A stretch of 64,000 nt of DNA from Gemmatimonadales bacterium (GTDB taxonomy: Bacteria; Gemmatimonadota; Gemmatimonadetes; Gemmatimonadales; GWC2-71-9): the NCBI GenBank assembly GCA_041390145.1, contig JAWKQM010000012.1, positions 57,885-121,884 of the forward strand. The letters are read 5' to 3'. Below are positions 1-8,188 of the stretch, one piece after another (the stretch's first letter is position 1; the number at the start of each line of letters is the position of its first letter). Both the position numbers and the translations under genes were made by a program. The notes beneath the pieces are model-generated. The model had not been told where the DNA came from. It did not search any database and saw only the letters and a program-made list of their open reading frames with translations.

Positions 1-631
1 CGGTCACCGTCAACTCGCTCGCATTCGACTCCGCCACCCACCACATCTTGTACCGCCCGACATACCGTTCCCCCACCCCGGCCGCGAGCGGCGGGATCTC
101 GACCGGCGGTACCGTGATGTGCAGCGAGACCGCCTTGCCGGCCCACGCCATCTCCAGCGTCGTCCCCGTCGGCGAGAAGGAGGTGAACGACCAGGTCAGC
201 ACATCCGGCCCCTCGATGTCGGTGGGCGTAACCTGGAAGCGGATCTGGGCGCTGTCCGGCTTGGGATGGGCGATATGGAAGAGCTTGGCCCGCGGGTCGA
301 GAATAACGGTCCATTCGGTCGGCTGCACCTCCATCCAGACCGAATACTTTCCCTTCTTCAGGGGATGGCCGTCGATGGAGACGTCGTGATCAACCTCGAG
401 GGTGGTGGCCCAGTTGGCCCCCGGCGTCCACACCTCCCCCCAAGGGATTTGCCCGCCATACATGGGAGACCGCCCCCGCAACACCGGCCGGCTGTATTCG
501 ACCGTGATCCTGGTGCCGTTCACCACCTGGAAGGTGCCGCCGCGCTCGCTCGCGCGCACCTGTGCCTCTCCCGCCGACGCACCTGTCAGCAACGCAATTG
601 TCACGACGCTCCAAGCCCTGGTCCACCGCAT
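1..631 (-). CDS. DUF2911 family secreted protein (C-terminus beyond window)
   Basis: The first 210 residues are present; the 3' end lies outside the window. Residues 1-23 form a signal peptide ending in Gly-Glu-Ala, so the protein is exported. Family-typical stretches follow: EYSRP at 45-49, an Arg-Gly-Arg, then PWGEVW at 63-68 and a Gly-Ala-Asn, after which comes a beta-rich region with LKKGKYSVWME. These are the recognisable core of DUF2911, a family common in Bacteroidota and Gemmatimonadota with no assigned biochemical role. The ATG lies 19 bp after the stop of the upstream PCYCGC gene on the same strand, so the two are probably co-transcribed. I infer an envelope function only. Confidence 0.8.
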   Translation of the reverse strand, partial: MRWTRAWSVVTIALLTGASAGEAQVRASERGGTFQVVNGTRITVEYSRPVLRGRSPMYGGQIPWGEVWTPGANWATTLEVDHDVSIDGHPLKKGKYSVWMEVQPTEWTVILDPRAKLFHIAHPKPDSAQIRFQVTPTDIEGPDVLTWSFTSFSPTGTTLEMAWAGKAVSLHITVPPVEIPPLAAGVGERYVGRYKMWWVAESNASELTVT

Positions 632-650
632 CGCGCCCTCCCGGGTCAGG

Positions 651-1079
651 TCAACCGTACCGCGCGTCCACAGCTTCGCGGATCTCATCGAGGGACTTTC
701 CAGCCTTGTGGAGGCGGGCGGCCAGACGGCCCTGTCCCTGGCAGATTTCGCAGATGCGGGCCATGCCGGCCCCCTCGTAACACGAGAGGAGAGAATAGAA
801 CCCCGGAATGTCCGCGCAGCCGCAGTGACACCGAATCCCGTCGACGATCTGGGGAATCTCGCGAATCGCCTCGAAGGCCGATTGGCACGAGGGATACTCC
901 ACCAGTTCGGAATCCGGCAGGACATTCGCAGCCGTAATGCCCGGCCGGGGGGTCGGATGTGTGGGGTCCCCACCCCGTCGACGCGAGGCACCCCAGAGGG
1001 GGCCCGCCATGCCGACAGCGGCGGCGCCGCAGCAGGCGGCGAGGAAGTGACGTCGGGAGCAGTTGGAACCGTGCTTCAC
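651..1079 (-). CDS. Tat-exported PCYCGC-motif protein
   Basis: 142 aa, GTG start preceded by a good GGAGG. The N-terminus has a twin-arginine signal (SRRHFL at 8-13, hydrophobic stretch to about residue 30). The body holds a Cys cluster C84-x-C86-x-C88, C100, C110 and C113 in the context IPQIVDGIRCHCGC ... LLSCYEG ... CEICQ, followed by a helix ending DEIREAVDARYG. This is the layout of the PCYCGC (lipo)protein family known mainly from Bacillus; the first Cys-Tyr is Cys-His here. The Cys set probably binds a metal or thiol-linked cofactor outside the membrane, but no function is established. Tat export fits folding with a cofactor before export. It shares a strand and likely a transcript with the DUF2911 gene. 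Confidence 0.75.
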   Translation of the reverse strand: MKHGSNCSRRHFLAACCGAAAVGMAGPLWGASRRRGGDPTHPTPRPGITAANVLPDSELVEYPSCQSAFEAIREIPQIVDGIRCHCGCADIPGFYSLLSCYEGAGMARICEICQGQGRLAARLHKAGKSLDEIREAVDARYG

Positions 1080-1190
1080 AAGTCCTCCGCCGGTATGCGT
1101 GCGGTATCGTGGGCGAGCGATCGAGGATTGGGCTATTCCTGCAACATACGGCGCGCGCGCGCAAAGCGAAACCGGCGCCCCAGCAAACCG

Positions 1191-4100
1191 TCAGGCCAGG
1201 TCGACGGTGACGACCGTGCCCCGCCCCTCCTCGCTCTCAACCTGCACCGCGCCTCCCCAGCCCTCCACCAGCCGCTTCACAATCGCCAGCCCCAACCCCG
1301 ACCCGCTGGTCGTCGTCGAGAATCGTGGTTCGAAAATCCTCGGCAACAGCGCCTCCGAAATGCCTCGCCCGTCGTCGTGCACCTCCAACCGTTGCGGCAG
1401 TACCTTGACCACGATGTGATGGGCACCGGCCTGCCGGGCGTTTTCGAGCAGATTGACGAGGACTTCCTTCACCTCATCTGGATGCGCCCGACCCCAGGCG
1501 GCGGGGTCGGACTCGAGCAGGACTTCGGTTCCCTCCCCGGCCAGCCGGTAGAGGTGAACGACCTCGTTGGCGATCGGCGCCAGCCGCATCTGGTCCGGGG
1601 CGATCGTCGGCCCTGACGGGGCGGCGAAACGGCTGAACGCCCGCGCGATGGTGTCGAGTCGCTCGATCTCCGAGAGAATGCGCTCGGAGGTCTCGTCCAG
1701 CGCCGACCCGAGCGCCTCGGGCCGTTCCCGGTGGACCCGGCGCAGGTGCTGGATGCCAAGCCGGATCGGCGTCAGCGGGTTCTTGATCTCGTGGGCCACC
1801 TGCCGCGCCATCTCTCCCCAGGCCAGCACCCGCTCCACCCGGGACAACTCCGTCACGTCGTTCACGGCAAGCACCGCCCCCCCGATTTCGGGGCCGAGCG
1901 GAGCCAGGGCCACGGCGAGCCTTCGCGTGCCGTCCGCGAGCTCCGCCTCCGTGGGTGCCGAGTCCGGCTGAGCCAGGAAGGCATCCACCGCCACCACCAG
2001 TGAGGGCCACTCGCCGCGGAGCGCGGCGTTGAAGTTCGCCCCCAGCGCGAGGGGGCCACCGAGCAACTCCTCGGCGCGCGGGTTGGCCACCATCACTTCG
2101 CCGCCCGGCCCGATGCCGACGACCCCGGTGGAGACCGTGGCAAGCACCGCCGCCGTGGTGCGCCTCGACTCCTCCAGGGCGATCCGACTCTGCCGGATGT
2201 CCTGTGTCATTCGCGCGAACGCCGCAACCACCGGCTCAAACTCCAGGGGCGGAGGAGCCGAGCTCCTGGGTTGCGGTTCGCCCCGACCGAGGGCGAGCGC
2301 CGCGCGTCGCAGGTCTGCGACGGGCCGGGCGAGTGCCTCGGCAACCCCGCGGGCCGCGGCCACGGCGGCGGCCAATCCAAGGACGGTCGCCAGCAGGAGA
2401 AGCCAGCCGAGGTCGGCCTGGCTTGCGGCGAGACGGGTCACCTCGGCGCCCCGGGGGGCAGCCAGCACCACGAGCTGGTCTCCCCGACCGGGACGCTCGA
2501 CCCGGTAGCCCACCCGGCCGCCGCGACCGAGCAGCGGTTCGTCGGCGGCCGATTCGACTTCGCCGTCGAACGCCATGACCTGAAAGGCCGCGGCATCCTG
2601 CAGCGGCGCCAGGATCGCCAGGTCCGCGAGCACCGAATCGGTGGCGGCGATCCGCGCCCCACCCCGGTACACGGCGAGGTCGGAATGGAACCGCCCCGCC
2701 AGACGGTCGAGCGCCGCCCCCGGCGGCACCGGGGCGGCGGTCGGGTCGGTCGAGACCGCCACGACGTCCCGCAGCACCTGCGTGATGGCGTCGTCCCGTT
2801 GCCGGGCTGCCTCGGTGTTGAGCCGTGAAAGCTCCCAGACCGAAAAGCCGACGGCTGGAACGAGGAAGAACCCCGAGAGGGCGATGGCCACGCGGACACG
2901 GAAGGAACGCCGGAGGCGCTGCCAGCTCGGGAGTGCGGGTGGCATGCCGGCGATGGCCTCGGCGAGCAGCCAGATCAGTGCGAGCACCACGGCATCGAGC
3001 ACGACAACCAGCGCGCCACGGACCAGCAAGGGGAACGGGCCGCGCAAGTCAACGTCGGCGTGGGCGCCGCGCACCCCGTCAGGCATCTGCACGGCGCGCT
3101 CACCGTGGACCGACCACCCTTCCCGCCGCCACCGGAGGCGCCGTGCATCCGGCGTCAGCCCGGGGGTCGGTGGCGAAAGCGCCATCCGGTACGACGGCTG
3201 TGCCAGCGCCGTGGGATCGAGGAGCGAGCCGAGTCGGTCGGGGACGAGCAAGTTGGTCTTCGGCCCGATGGAGACGGTCAGCAGGTCCTCCGAGGCCAGC
3301 CGAAGCGTCAGCACCTGGTAGACCCCCGGTACACCCCGCACGGTGGAGATCCGCATCGAATCGCCGAGCGGCAGCCCGGTCGCCAGGGCCGCCACCGAAT
3401 CCTCCGGCAGATCAAGCGAATCGAGCGCGAGGGTGGCGGAGACCGTGCCATCCGGCCGCCGGAGCGCAAGCCGGACTGGATACCCAGCCAGATCGGTCCG
3501 CGCCTCCAACCACCGAACGTAAAGTTGCGACGCGTTTTGCGGCGCCGGCGTTTCCCGGAGCCTGGCCCCAGCGCGATCGAGCAGCGGGACCACGACAGGA
3601 TCCACGCTCGGGCCCTGGCGCATGGCATCCTGCTGCGCGGCCTCCAGACGGCTGTCTGTGATAGCGCCCCACGTCAGCAACGCGGCCGCACTGCCCGCCA
3701 CCGTGGCAATGCCGATGATCGTCACCATCCGCGCGGCCGGCCTCGTCACCAGCAGCAGCCCGGGGAGCCAGAGGAAGATGTACCACCCCTCCCAGCCGGT
3801 ACCCGGCTGCCAGACGTACAGGCCCGCTGCCGCCGCAACGATCGTCAACGCCATCCCGATCCCGACCGCCATCGGCGAGCCGCTCCGGTCGGTCGTCCCT
3901 CGGAGGAGCGCCGCCGCGATCACCGCGGGCGCCATGGCGGCCAGGGCAAGCGTCAGCTGCCAGCCGAGCCAGAGGCCGAGCGAGACGCCCGCGGCCGGAG
4001 GCGTGATGCCGCGCGAGAAGTAGCGCAACACGACGGGAGCCACGAGCAGGAGCAGGATGCCCACCGGAAGGGAGAACCACCGGCGACGCAGGGGACGGTT

Positions 4101-5174
4101 CCAGAGCGCCACGGAGAGGAGCGTGCAGAGGAGGGCCAGGATCGCCAGCGAGCCCGCCGAACTTCCCATCGGCCCGAGCGCGGGGCGGTAGAACGACATC
4201 GGGGAGAAAAAGTCCTCGAGGCCCAGGAGGGAGCCGATCGGCGCCCGCGCGAGAACCCCCACGCCGAGCGCGAGCACCGCATACCGTGTCACCGCGGTCG
4301 CTGAGACGACCACGATGAGGATGAGGGCGAGCAGCAGAACGCAGGCCGTGACCCGGGCGCCCTTTTCTCGCGCCGCCGCCGTGGCCTCCTCGAGGACCGG
4401 CGGCACCGGCTGCACGCTGAAGAGCAAGCGGGGGCCGGCGGTGGTGGGTTCCGAATAATCGAAGACGTCAGGCGTGTCCGGCGCAGTGCCGACCGGATAC
4501 ACGCGGAGCCCGACGCCCGTCCGCGCCCGGAAGTCCTCCGTCACGGATTGCACCCGTTCCGGGACCGCCGAGGAGGCCCAGACCACGACGGAGCCCACGG
4601 CTCGCCGCTCGAGTGGCGCCTCGCGGGTGACCTCGAGCACCAGGTAGAACGGGTTGTCCGTGGTCGACACCGGGCGGCCGTCGCCCTGTGGGGCCAATCG
4701 ATGCGAGCCTGCCCATGCCTGGACCTGGCCGGCTTCGTCAAGCAGCGCGACGCCGGCCTCCAGGTCGGTGTGGCCCACCGCGTGTTCGAGCGCCGGGAAG
4801 GTTGCCTGCAGATTGGAGGGGGCGGCGCTCGCTTCATCCGCGAGGCGGTTCGCAAGCAGGTACGCGGCGTGGAGGTCGCCGGCCAGCCGGTCGGTGGCCC
4901 GGTCGACACGCGACTGCTGGATCGTTGACCAGTGGGTCTCGAGTTGCGCGAGTCGCCACTCGGTGATCAGCGGGATGAGGGCGAGGAGGGCGAGCGCCGC
5001 GCCGACCACCCGGGTCCGCCAGCCGCTCCACGGGCGGCGCACCCAGAGGGCGAGGGCCGCGCTGAGGCATGCCACGAGCACCCACCCGAGCGTCGGCGTG
5101 CGCAGCCATTCCCCGGCGGCGATAACCGTCAGGGCGGCCGACGGCAGCCACCAGCGATGCGGGGAGGGGTTCAC
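1191..5174 (-). CDS. Large NtrY-like sensor histidine kinase, orphan
   Basis: 1,327 aa with GTG start. Approximate order: two N-terminal TM segments (10-70), a periplasmic sensor-like domain (75-260), a block of six to eight TM helices (270-510), a second extracytoplasmic domain (510-710), TM pairs near 715-785, another extracytoplasmic loop, a TM near 940, HAMP (950-1000), PAS (1010-1110), HisKA and HATPase. The H-box reads VAHEIKNPLTPIRLG with phospho-acceptor His near 1128; N-box NLLENARQAG, G1 DDGRGIS and G2 GSGLGLAIV are intact, so it should be an active kinase. The C-terminal half resembles NtrY; the doubled sensor region and multi-TM block are unusual. No response regulator lies within the window. 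An in-frame ATG exists 387 nt upstream, but that extension would run antisense through the creatininase gene; the GTG sits just after a perfect TATAAT. Confidence 0.85.
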   Translation of the reverse strand: MNPSPHRWWLPSAALTVIAAGEWLRTPTLGWVLVACLSAALALWVRRPWSGWRTRVVGAALALLALIPLITEWRLAQLETHWSTIQQSRVDRATDRLAGDLHAAYLLANRLADEASAAPSNLQATFPALEHAVGHTDLEAGVALLDEAGQVQAWAGSHRLAPQGDGRPVSTTDNPFYLVLEVTREAPLERRAVGSVVVWASSAVPERVQSVTEDFRARTGVGLRVYPVGTAPDTPDVFDYSEPTTAGPRLLFSVQPVPPVLEEATAAAREKGARVTACVLLLALILIVVVSATAVTRYAVLALGVGVLARAPIGSLLGLEDFFSPMSFYRPALGPMGSSAGSLAILALLCTLLSVALWNRPLRRRWFSLPVGILLLLVAPVVLRYFSRGITPPAAGVSLGLWLGWQLTLALAAMAPAVIAAALLRGTTDRSGSPMAVGIGMALTIVAAAAGLYVWQPGTGWEGWYIFLWLPGLLLVTRPAARMVTIIGIATVAGSAAALLTWGAITDSRLEAAQQDAMRQGPSVDPVVVPLLDRAGARLRETPAPQNASQLYVRWLEARTDLAGYPVRLALRRPDGTVSATLALDSLDLPEDSVAALATGLPLGDSMRISTVRGVPGVYQVLTLRLASEDLLTVSIGPKTNLLVPDRLGSLLDPTALAQPSYRMALSPPTPGLTPDARRLRWRREGWSVHGERAVQMPDGVRGAHADVDLRGPFPLLVRGALVVVLDAVVLALIWLLAEAIAGMPPALPSWQRLRRSFRVRVAIALSGFFLVPAVGFSVWELSRLNTEAARQRDDAITQVLRDVVAVSTDPTAAPVPPGAALDRLAGRFHSDLAVYRGGARIAATDSVLADLAILAPLQDAAAFQVMAFDGEVESAADEPLLGRGGRVGYRVERPGRGDQLVVLAAPRGAEVTRLAASQADLGWLLLLATVLGLAAAVAAARGVAEALARPVADLRRAALALGRGEPQPRSSAPPPLEFEPVVAAFARMTQDIRQSRIALEESRRTTAAVLATVSTGVVGIGPGGEVMVANPRAEELLGGPLALGANFNAALRGEWPSLVVAVDAFLAQPDSAPTEAELADGTRRLAVALAPLGPEIGGAVLAVNDVTELSRVERVLAWGEMARQVAHEIKNPLTPIRLGIQHLRRVHRERPEALGSALDETSERILSEIERLDTIARAFSRFAAPSGPTIAPDQMRLAPIANEVVHLYRLAGEGTEVLLESDPAAWGRAHPDEVKEVLVNLLENARQAGAHHIVVKVLPQRLEVHDDGRGISEALLPRIFEPRFSTTTSGSGLGLAIVKRLVEGWGGAVQVESEEGRGTVVTVDLA

Positions 5175-5192
5175 CCGCGTATTATACGCAGG
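5175..5192. promoter_or_regulatory. Symmetrical bidirectional -10 element between divergent genes
   Basis: The 13-bp GCGTATTATACGC is palindromic except for its central base. On the plus strand TATTAT (5180-5185) is followed by 7 nt and then the ATG at 5193. On the minus strand TATAAT (5186-5181) is followed by 6 nt and then the GTG at 5174. Start sites expected about 7 nt past each hexamer fall on the two start codons, about 18-19 bp apart. No good -35 is visible on either side. Confidence 0.6.
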
Positions 5193-5846
5193 ATGAGTTC
5201 GACTTTGCCCTGCCGGCTCAAGGAAATGCTCCCTGCCGAGGTGGAGCGCTGCCTCGCCCGCCGGCCGACGCTGATCCTGCCGGTCGGATCCACCGAGCAG
5301 CACGGCGCCCACCTCCCGCTCGGGATCGACACGATTCTCGTTGAGCGGCTCGCGGACGACCTCTCCGCGCGCTTTGGGGTCGTGCGAGCCCCGGCGGTCG
5401 AGTACGCAGCCAACCGCGACCCGCATCGCCCCCTGCCGGGGAGCGCGCCACTGGGGCGGAAGACCCTCCATCGTCTCATGAACGAACTGGTGGAGGCGTG
5501 GGAGCTTGGGAGCGGTGTGTTGGAGTTCATCATCCTCACCGCGGAAGGGCACGAAGCCCACCAGGAGGCCCTGAGCACCCTTCTGGTCAAGAATGCAAAG
5601 GTTCAGGTTGTGGACATCTTCTCGCTCGATTTTGGCTCACTGCTCGAGGAACCGGGCATGCCGGCCCACGGCGGGGAACTCGACACCTCACTCCTGATGC
5701 ACCTCGCGCCGCACCTCGTGCGCATGGAAGTTGCGGTGGATACACCTCGCGCGATGCCCTCGCTGTCGACACCCGAGAAGGGGGCCCGCCTCTACAAGTT
5801 CATCCTGGACCGGATTGCGGTCCGTTGCCTGCACCAGGAGTCGTGA
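5193..5846 (+). CDS. Creatininase-family amidohydrolase-like protein
   Basis: 217 aa, cytoplasmic, no signal peptide. The N-terminal metal motif of the creatininase/ArfB/MftE family is present: E35-x-H37 in STEQHGAHLP and D46 in LGID. The usual NGHGGN block is replaced by TAEGHEAHQ (H120 kept), and the HAGExETS block appears as HGGELDTS (E162). Metal ligands therefore seem retained while the glycine-rich loop is altered, so it is probably a hydrolase of a cyclic or linear amide with unknown substrate. The ATG sits 7 nt after a -10 hexamer with no leader or Shine-Dalgarno. Its TGA overlaps the ATG of the next gene, implying coupling. Confidence 0.75.
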   Translation: MSSTLPCRLKEMLPAEVERCLARRPTLILPVGSTEQHGAHLPLGIDTILVERLADDLSARFGVVRAPAVEYAANRDPHRPLPGSAPLGRKTLHRLMNELVEAWELGSGVLEFIILTAEGHEAHQEALSTLLVKNAKVQVVDIFSLDFGSLLEEPGMPAHGGELDTSLLMHLAPHLVRMEVAVDTPRAMPSLSTPEKGARLYKFILDRIAVRCLHQES

Positions 5847-6478
5847 TGCGAATCTGGCACCTGCTGCTCTGCGCCCTCTGCAGCGCGTCCGTTCTCAGCG
5901 CCCAACAGGCTGACCGGGGAGTCTTCAGCATCCAGCGGGGCGAAACGCCGCTGGGACGGGAGGAGTTCACCTTCCAACCCGCCGCCGACACGAGCGGCGG
6001 GGGCATGCTGGCCTCACTCGCCCGCTACCCCGCCACCGCTCCGACGGTCCAGATCCAGGCCATGCTTGAGCAGGGTCCGGGGGGAGCGGTCGTCGCCCTC
6101 CAGATCGACACCCGCAGGCCGTCGGGAGTGAATCGTGTCCTCGGCGCGGCGCTCAAGGACAATCTCACGATCCGCCATTCGACCTCGGCGGCGGAGACCG
6201 TGCGCGAATACCCCCGGGCGGCGGGCATCGTCATTCTCGACGACAGCGTCTTCGCCCTGTACCAGGTCGTGGCCCGACGGGCCACGGCGGCGGGCGCGCG
6301 CATGCAGGTGCTCTTTCCAAGGTCGGGCCGCCGCGGGCAGCTCACGGCCACCCTCTCCGATCCGAAGACCATCGATCTTACCGGAGCGGTCGGCGGTACC
6401 CTCACCGTTGATGCCTCAGGCCGGCTGATGCGCGTCGTACTCTCCGACGGACTCACCGCGATTCGCCAGTCGAAGTAG
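5846..6478 (+). CDS. Secreted protein of unknown function
   Basis: 210 aa with a clear signal peptide (hydrophobic 4-17, cleavage near LSA|QQ at 19). The rest looks beta-rich: VFSIQRGETPLGREEFTF at the mature N-terminus, long strands around 60-110, and a C-terminal region ending in VDASGRLMRVVLSDG, the style of periplasmic beta-sheet proteins with a lipid-binding fold. I recognise no domain. Its ATG overlaps the stop of the creatininase-like gene (ATGA), so the two are translated from one message. Confidence 0.6.
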   Translation: MRIWHLLLCALCSASVLSAQQADRGVFSIQRGETPLGREEFTFQPAADTSGGGMLASLARYPATAPTVQIQAMLEQGPGGAVVALQIDTRRPSGVNRVLGAALKDNLTIRHSTSAAETVREYPRAAGIVILDDSVFALYQVVARRATAAGARMQVLFPRSGRRGQLTATLSDPKTIDLTGAVGGTLTVDASGRLMRVVLSDGLTAIRQSK

Positions 6479-6546
6479 CGCCCCCTTCGTAAGTCGTTAT
6501 TTCGTAGTATCTTCCCTCCAGTTCGTCCCAAGCTGAAACTCAACCT

Positions 6547-6570
6547 GTGCCCCCTCCGTAGGGGGCGCAC
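6547..6570 (+). other. GC-rich hairpin in the leader of the TolC operon
   Basis: GTGCCCCCT pairs with AGGGGGCGCAC around a 4-nt CCGT loop, with a GC bulge on the right arm. It lies 38 nt before the ATG of the TolC gene and has no T-run behind it, so a leader structure is likelier than a terminator. A weak -10 (TAGTAT, 6505-6510) lies upstream, which would put the hairpin in the 5' UTR. Confidence 0.4.
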
Positions 6571-6608
6571 GATCTTCTCTCTGGCCTGACGACACTGGGG
6601 ATTACTTC

Positions 6609-8174
6609 ATGACGCATTGGAAGCGGTTGCTCGCGCTCGGCCTTTTCGTTCCGAGCCTGGCCCTCGCCCAGCAGCCCACGACGCCAACGGCGACACTGGA
6701 ACCGGCCCCGACCGCCGGCATTTCGCTCCAGGACGCCATCAGTTCCGCCCTGGCCAAGAATCCCGGCTACCTCCAGTGGCTCAACAATGAGAGCCCGGCA
6801 AACCTCGCGGTGAAGAGCGCCTATGCGAGCTTCATCCCGAGCGCGAGTGTCTCGGGTGGCTTCAACTACACCGGGTCCGGCTCCTCCAACTTCGGCGGTA
6901 CGAACGTCGTCAAGACGTCGGCGTCGGTCGGTTCCAACTACAGCATCGACCTCAATTGGACGCTCGATGGCCGCGTGCTGAACACCCCCGGCCAGACCCG
7001 GGCCAACCTCCGGGCCACCAAGGAGCAGATTGCGGCGGCCAACGTCCAGCTCCGCGCCGCGGTGAACACGGCGTACCTGAACGTGCTGCAGACCAACGCA
7101 CGCATCGAGGTGGTCACCCAGCAGGTCGCCCGGAACCGCGTGTTCCTCGACCTCGCGAAGGCGCGCTACCAGGTGGGACAGGCGACGATGCTCGACACCC
7201 GGCAGGCCGAGGTGACCCTCGGCCAGTCGGAAGTGGACCTGCTGGTGGCCAGGCAGCAGAACGCCGACGCCCGGCTGGAACTCTTCCAGTTGATGGGCGT
7301 CACCGCGCCAGAGGGGTTCGAGACCATCGCCCTGACCGATTCCTTCCCGGTGACGGAGCCCTCGTACTCGCTCAACGACCTGCTCAGCAAGGCGTCAGAG
7401 GTGAATCCAAACCTCAAGGCTGCCGTGGCGTCGGCCGACGCGAGCGGGTACAACCTGAGCGCCGTCAAGAGCGAGTATTTCCCGTCGCTGCGGGCCAGCG
7501 CCAACTGGAGCGGCTACACGCAGGAGTACACCGACGATCAGTCGCTGGTGAACCAGGCGTACGCCAGCGCGAGCGGCGCGGCGGCCAACTGCACCTTCCA
7601 GAACCAGATCATCCAGGGCCTGACCTACGGCCCGGGCGGGATTCCCGGCCAGCCGAATGGCGGGATCATCCCCGACTGTTACGCCTATTCAGGGTTGAAC
7701 GCCACAGGCACGGCGCTCGATCCGATCGTGTCCCAGCAGATCATCGACAACAACAACACCTTCCCGTGGAACTTCACCACGCAGCCGTTCCAGATCTTCG
7801 CCGGCATCTCGCTGCCGATTTTCAACGGCCTGCAGCGTGAGACCCGCGTCTCCCAGGCCAAGGCCCAGCGGGACGACGCCACCGAAGAGGTGCGGGCCCA
7901 GTCCCTGCTCGTCCGGAGGCAGGTGACGAGCCGCTACCTCGCCATCGGAGCCGCCTACCAGGCGATCGGCGTCGCGGAAGAGAACAAGGCCGCCGCCGCC
8001 GACCAGCTCCGGCTGGCGCAGGACCGGTACCGGCTCGGCCAGGGCACCGCGCTGGAACTCTCGGACGCCGAGGGTGCGGTGCAGCGCGCCGATGGAACGT
8101 ATGTCGACGCCATCTATGGTTATCACAAGGCCGTGGTCGCGCTTGAAGAGGCGGTCGGGCAACCCCTTCGTTAA
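6609..8174 (+). CDS. TolC-family outer-membrane efflux protein
   Basis: 521 aa. A signal peptide (1-20, ending LALA|QQ) precedes two repeated coiled-coil/beta modules typical of TolC: an N-terminal half with ISLQDAISSALAKNPG near 32-48 and long alanine-rich helices, and a C-terminal half with VSQAKAQRDDATEEVRAQ and the RYRLGQGTALELSDAE signature near 480. An insertion of about 75 residues rich in Asn/Gly/Tyr lies around 300-370. It forms the trimeric exit duct. Adaptor, ATPase and permeases follow directly on the same strand, so this is the outer-membrane part of a tripartite MacAB-type exporter. Substrate unknown. Confidence 0.9.
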   Translation: MTHWKRLLALGLFVPSLALAQQPTTPTATLEPAPTAGISLQDAISSALAKNPGYLQWLNNESPANLAVKSAYASFIPSASVSGGFNYTGSGSSNFGGTNVVKTSASVGSNYSIDLNWTLDGRVLNTPGQTRANLRATKEQIAAANVQLRAAVNTAYLNVLQTNARIEVVTQQVARNRVFLDLAKARYQVGQATMLDTRQAEVTLGQSEVDLLVARQQNADARLELFQLMGVTAPEGFETIALTDSFPVTEPSYSLNDLLSKASEVNPNLKAAVASADASGYNLSAVKSEYFPSLRASANWSGYTQEYTDDQSLVNQAYASASGAAANCTFQNQIIQGLTYGPGGIPGQPNGGIIPDCYAYSGLNATGTALDPIVSQQIIDNNNTFPWNFTTQPFQIFAGISLPIFNGLQRETRVSQAKAQRDDATEEVRAQSLLVRRQVTSRYLAIGAAYQAIGVAEENKAAAADQLRLAQDRYRLGQGTALELSDAEGAVQRADGTYVDAIYGYHKAVVALEEAVGQPLR

Positions 8175-8188
8175 TCCCGAGGATGCAC

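Noticed and set aside
1150..1161. Alternating GC run that might form Z-DNA
   Set aside because: Only six GC dinucleotides between two genes; too short and too common in such GC-rich DNA to mean much.
5175..5561. 387-nt N-terminal extension of the NtrY-like kinase
   Set aside because: It would run antisense through the creatininase-like gene, adds residues without homology, and lies upstream of the strong TATAAT that fits a start at the GTG.
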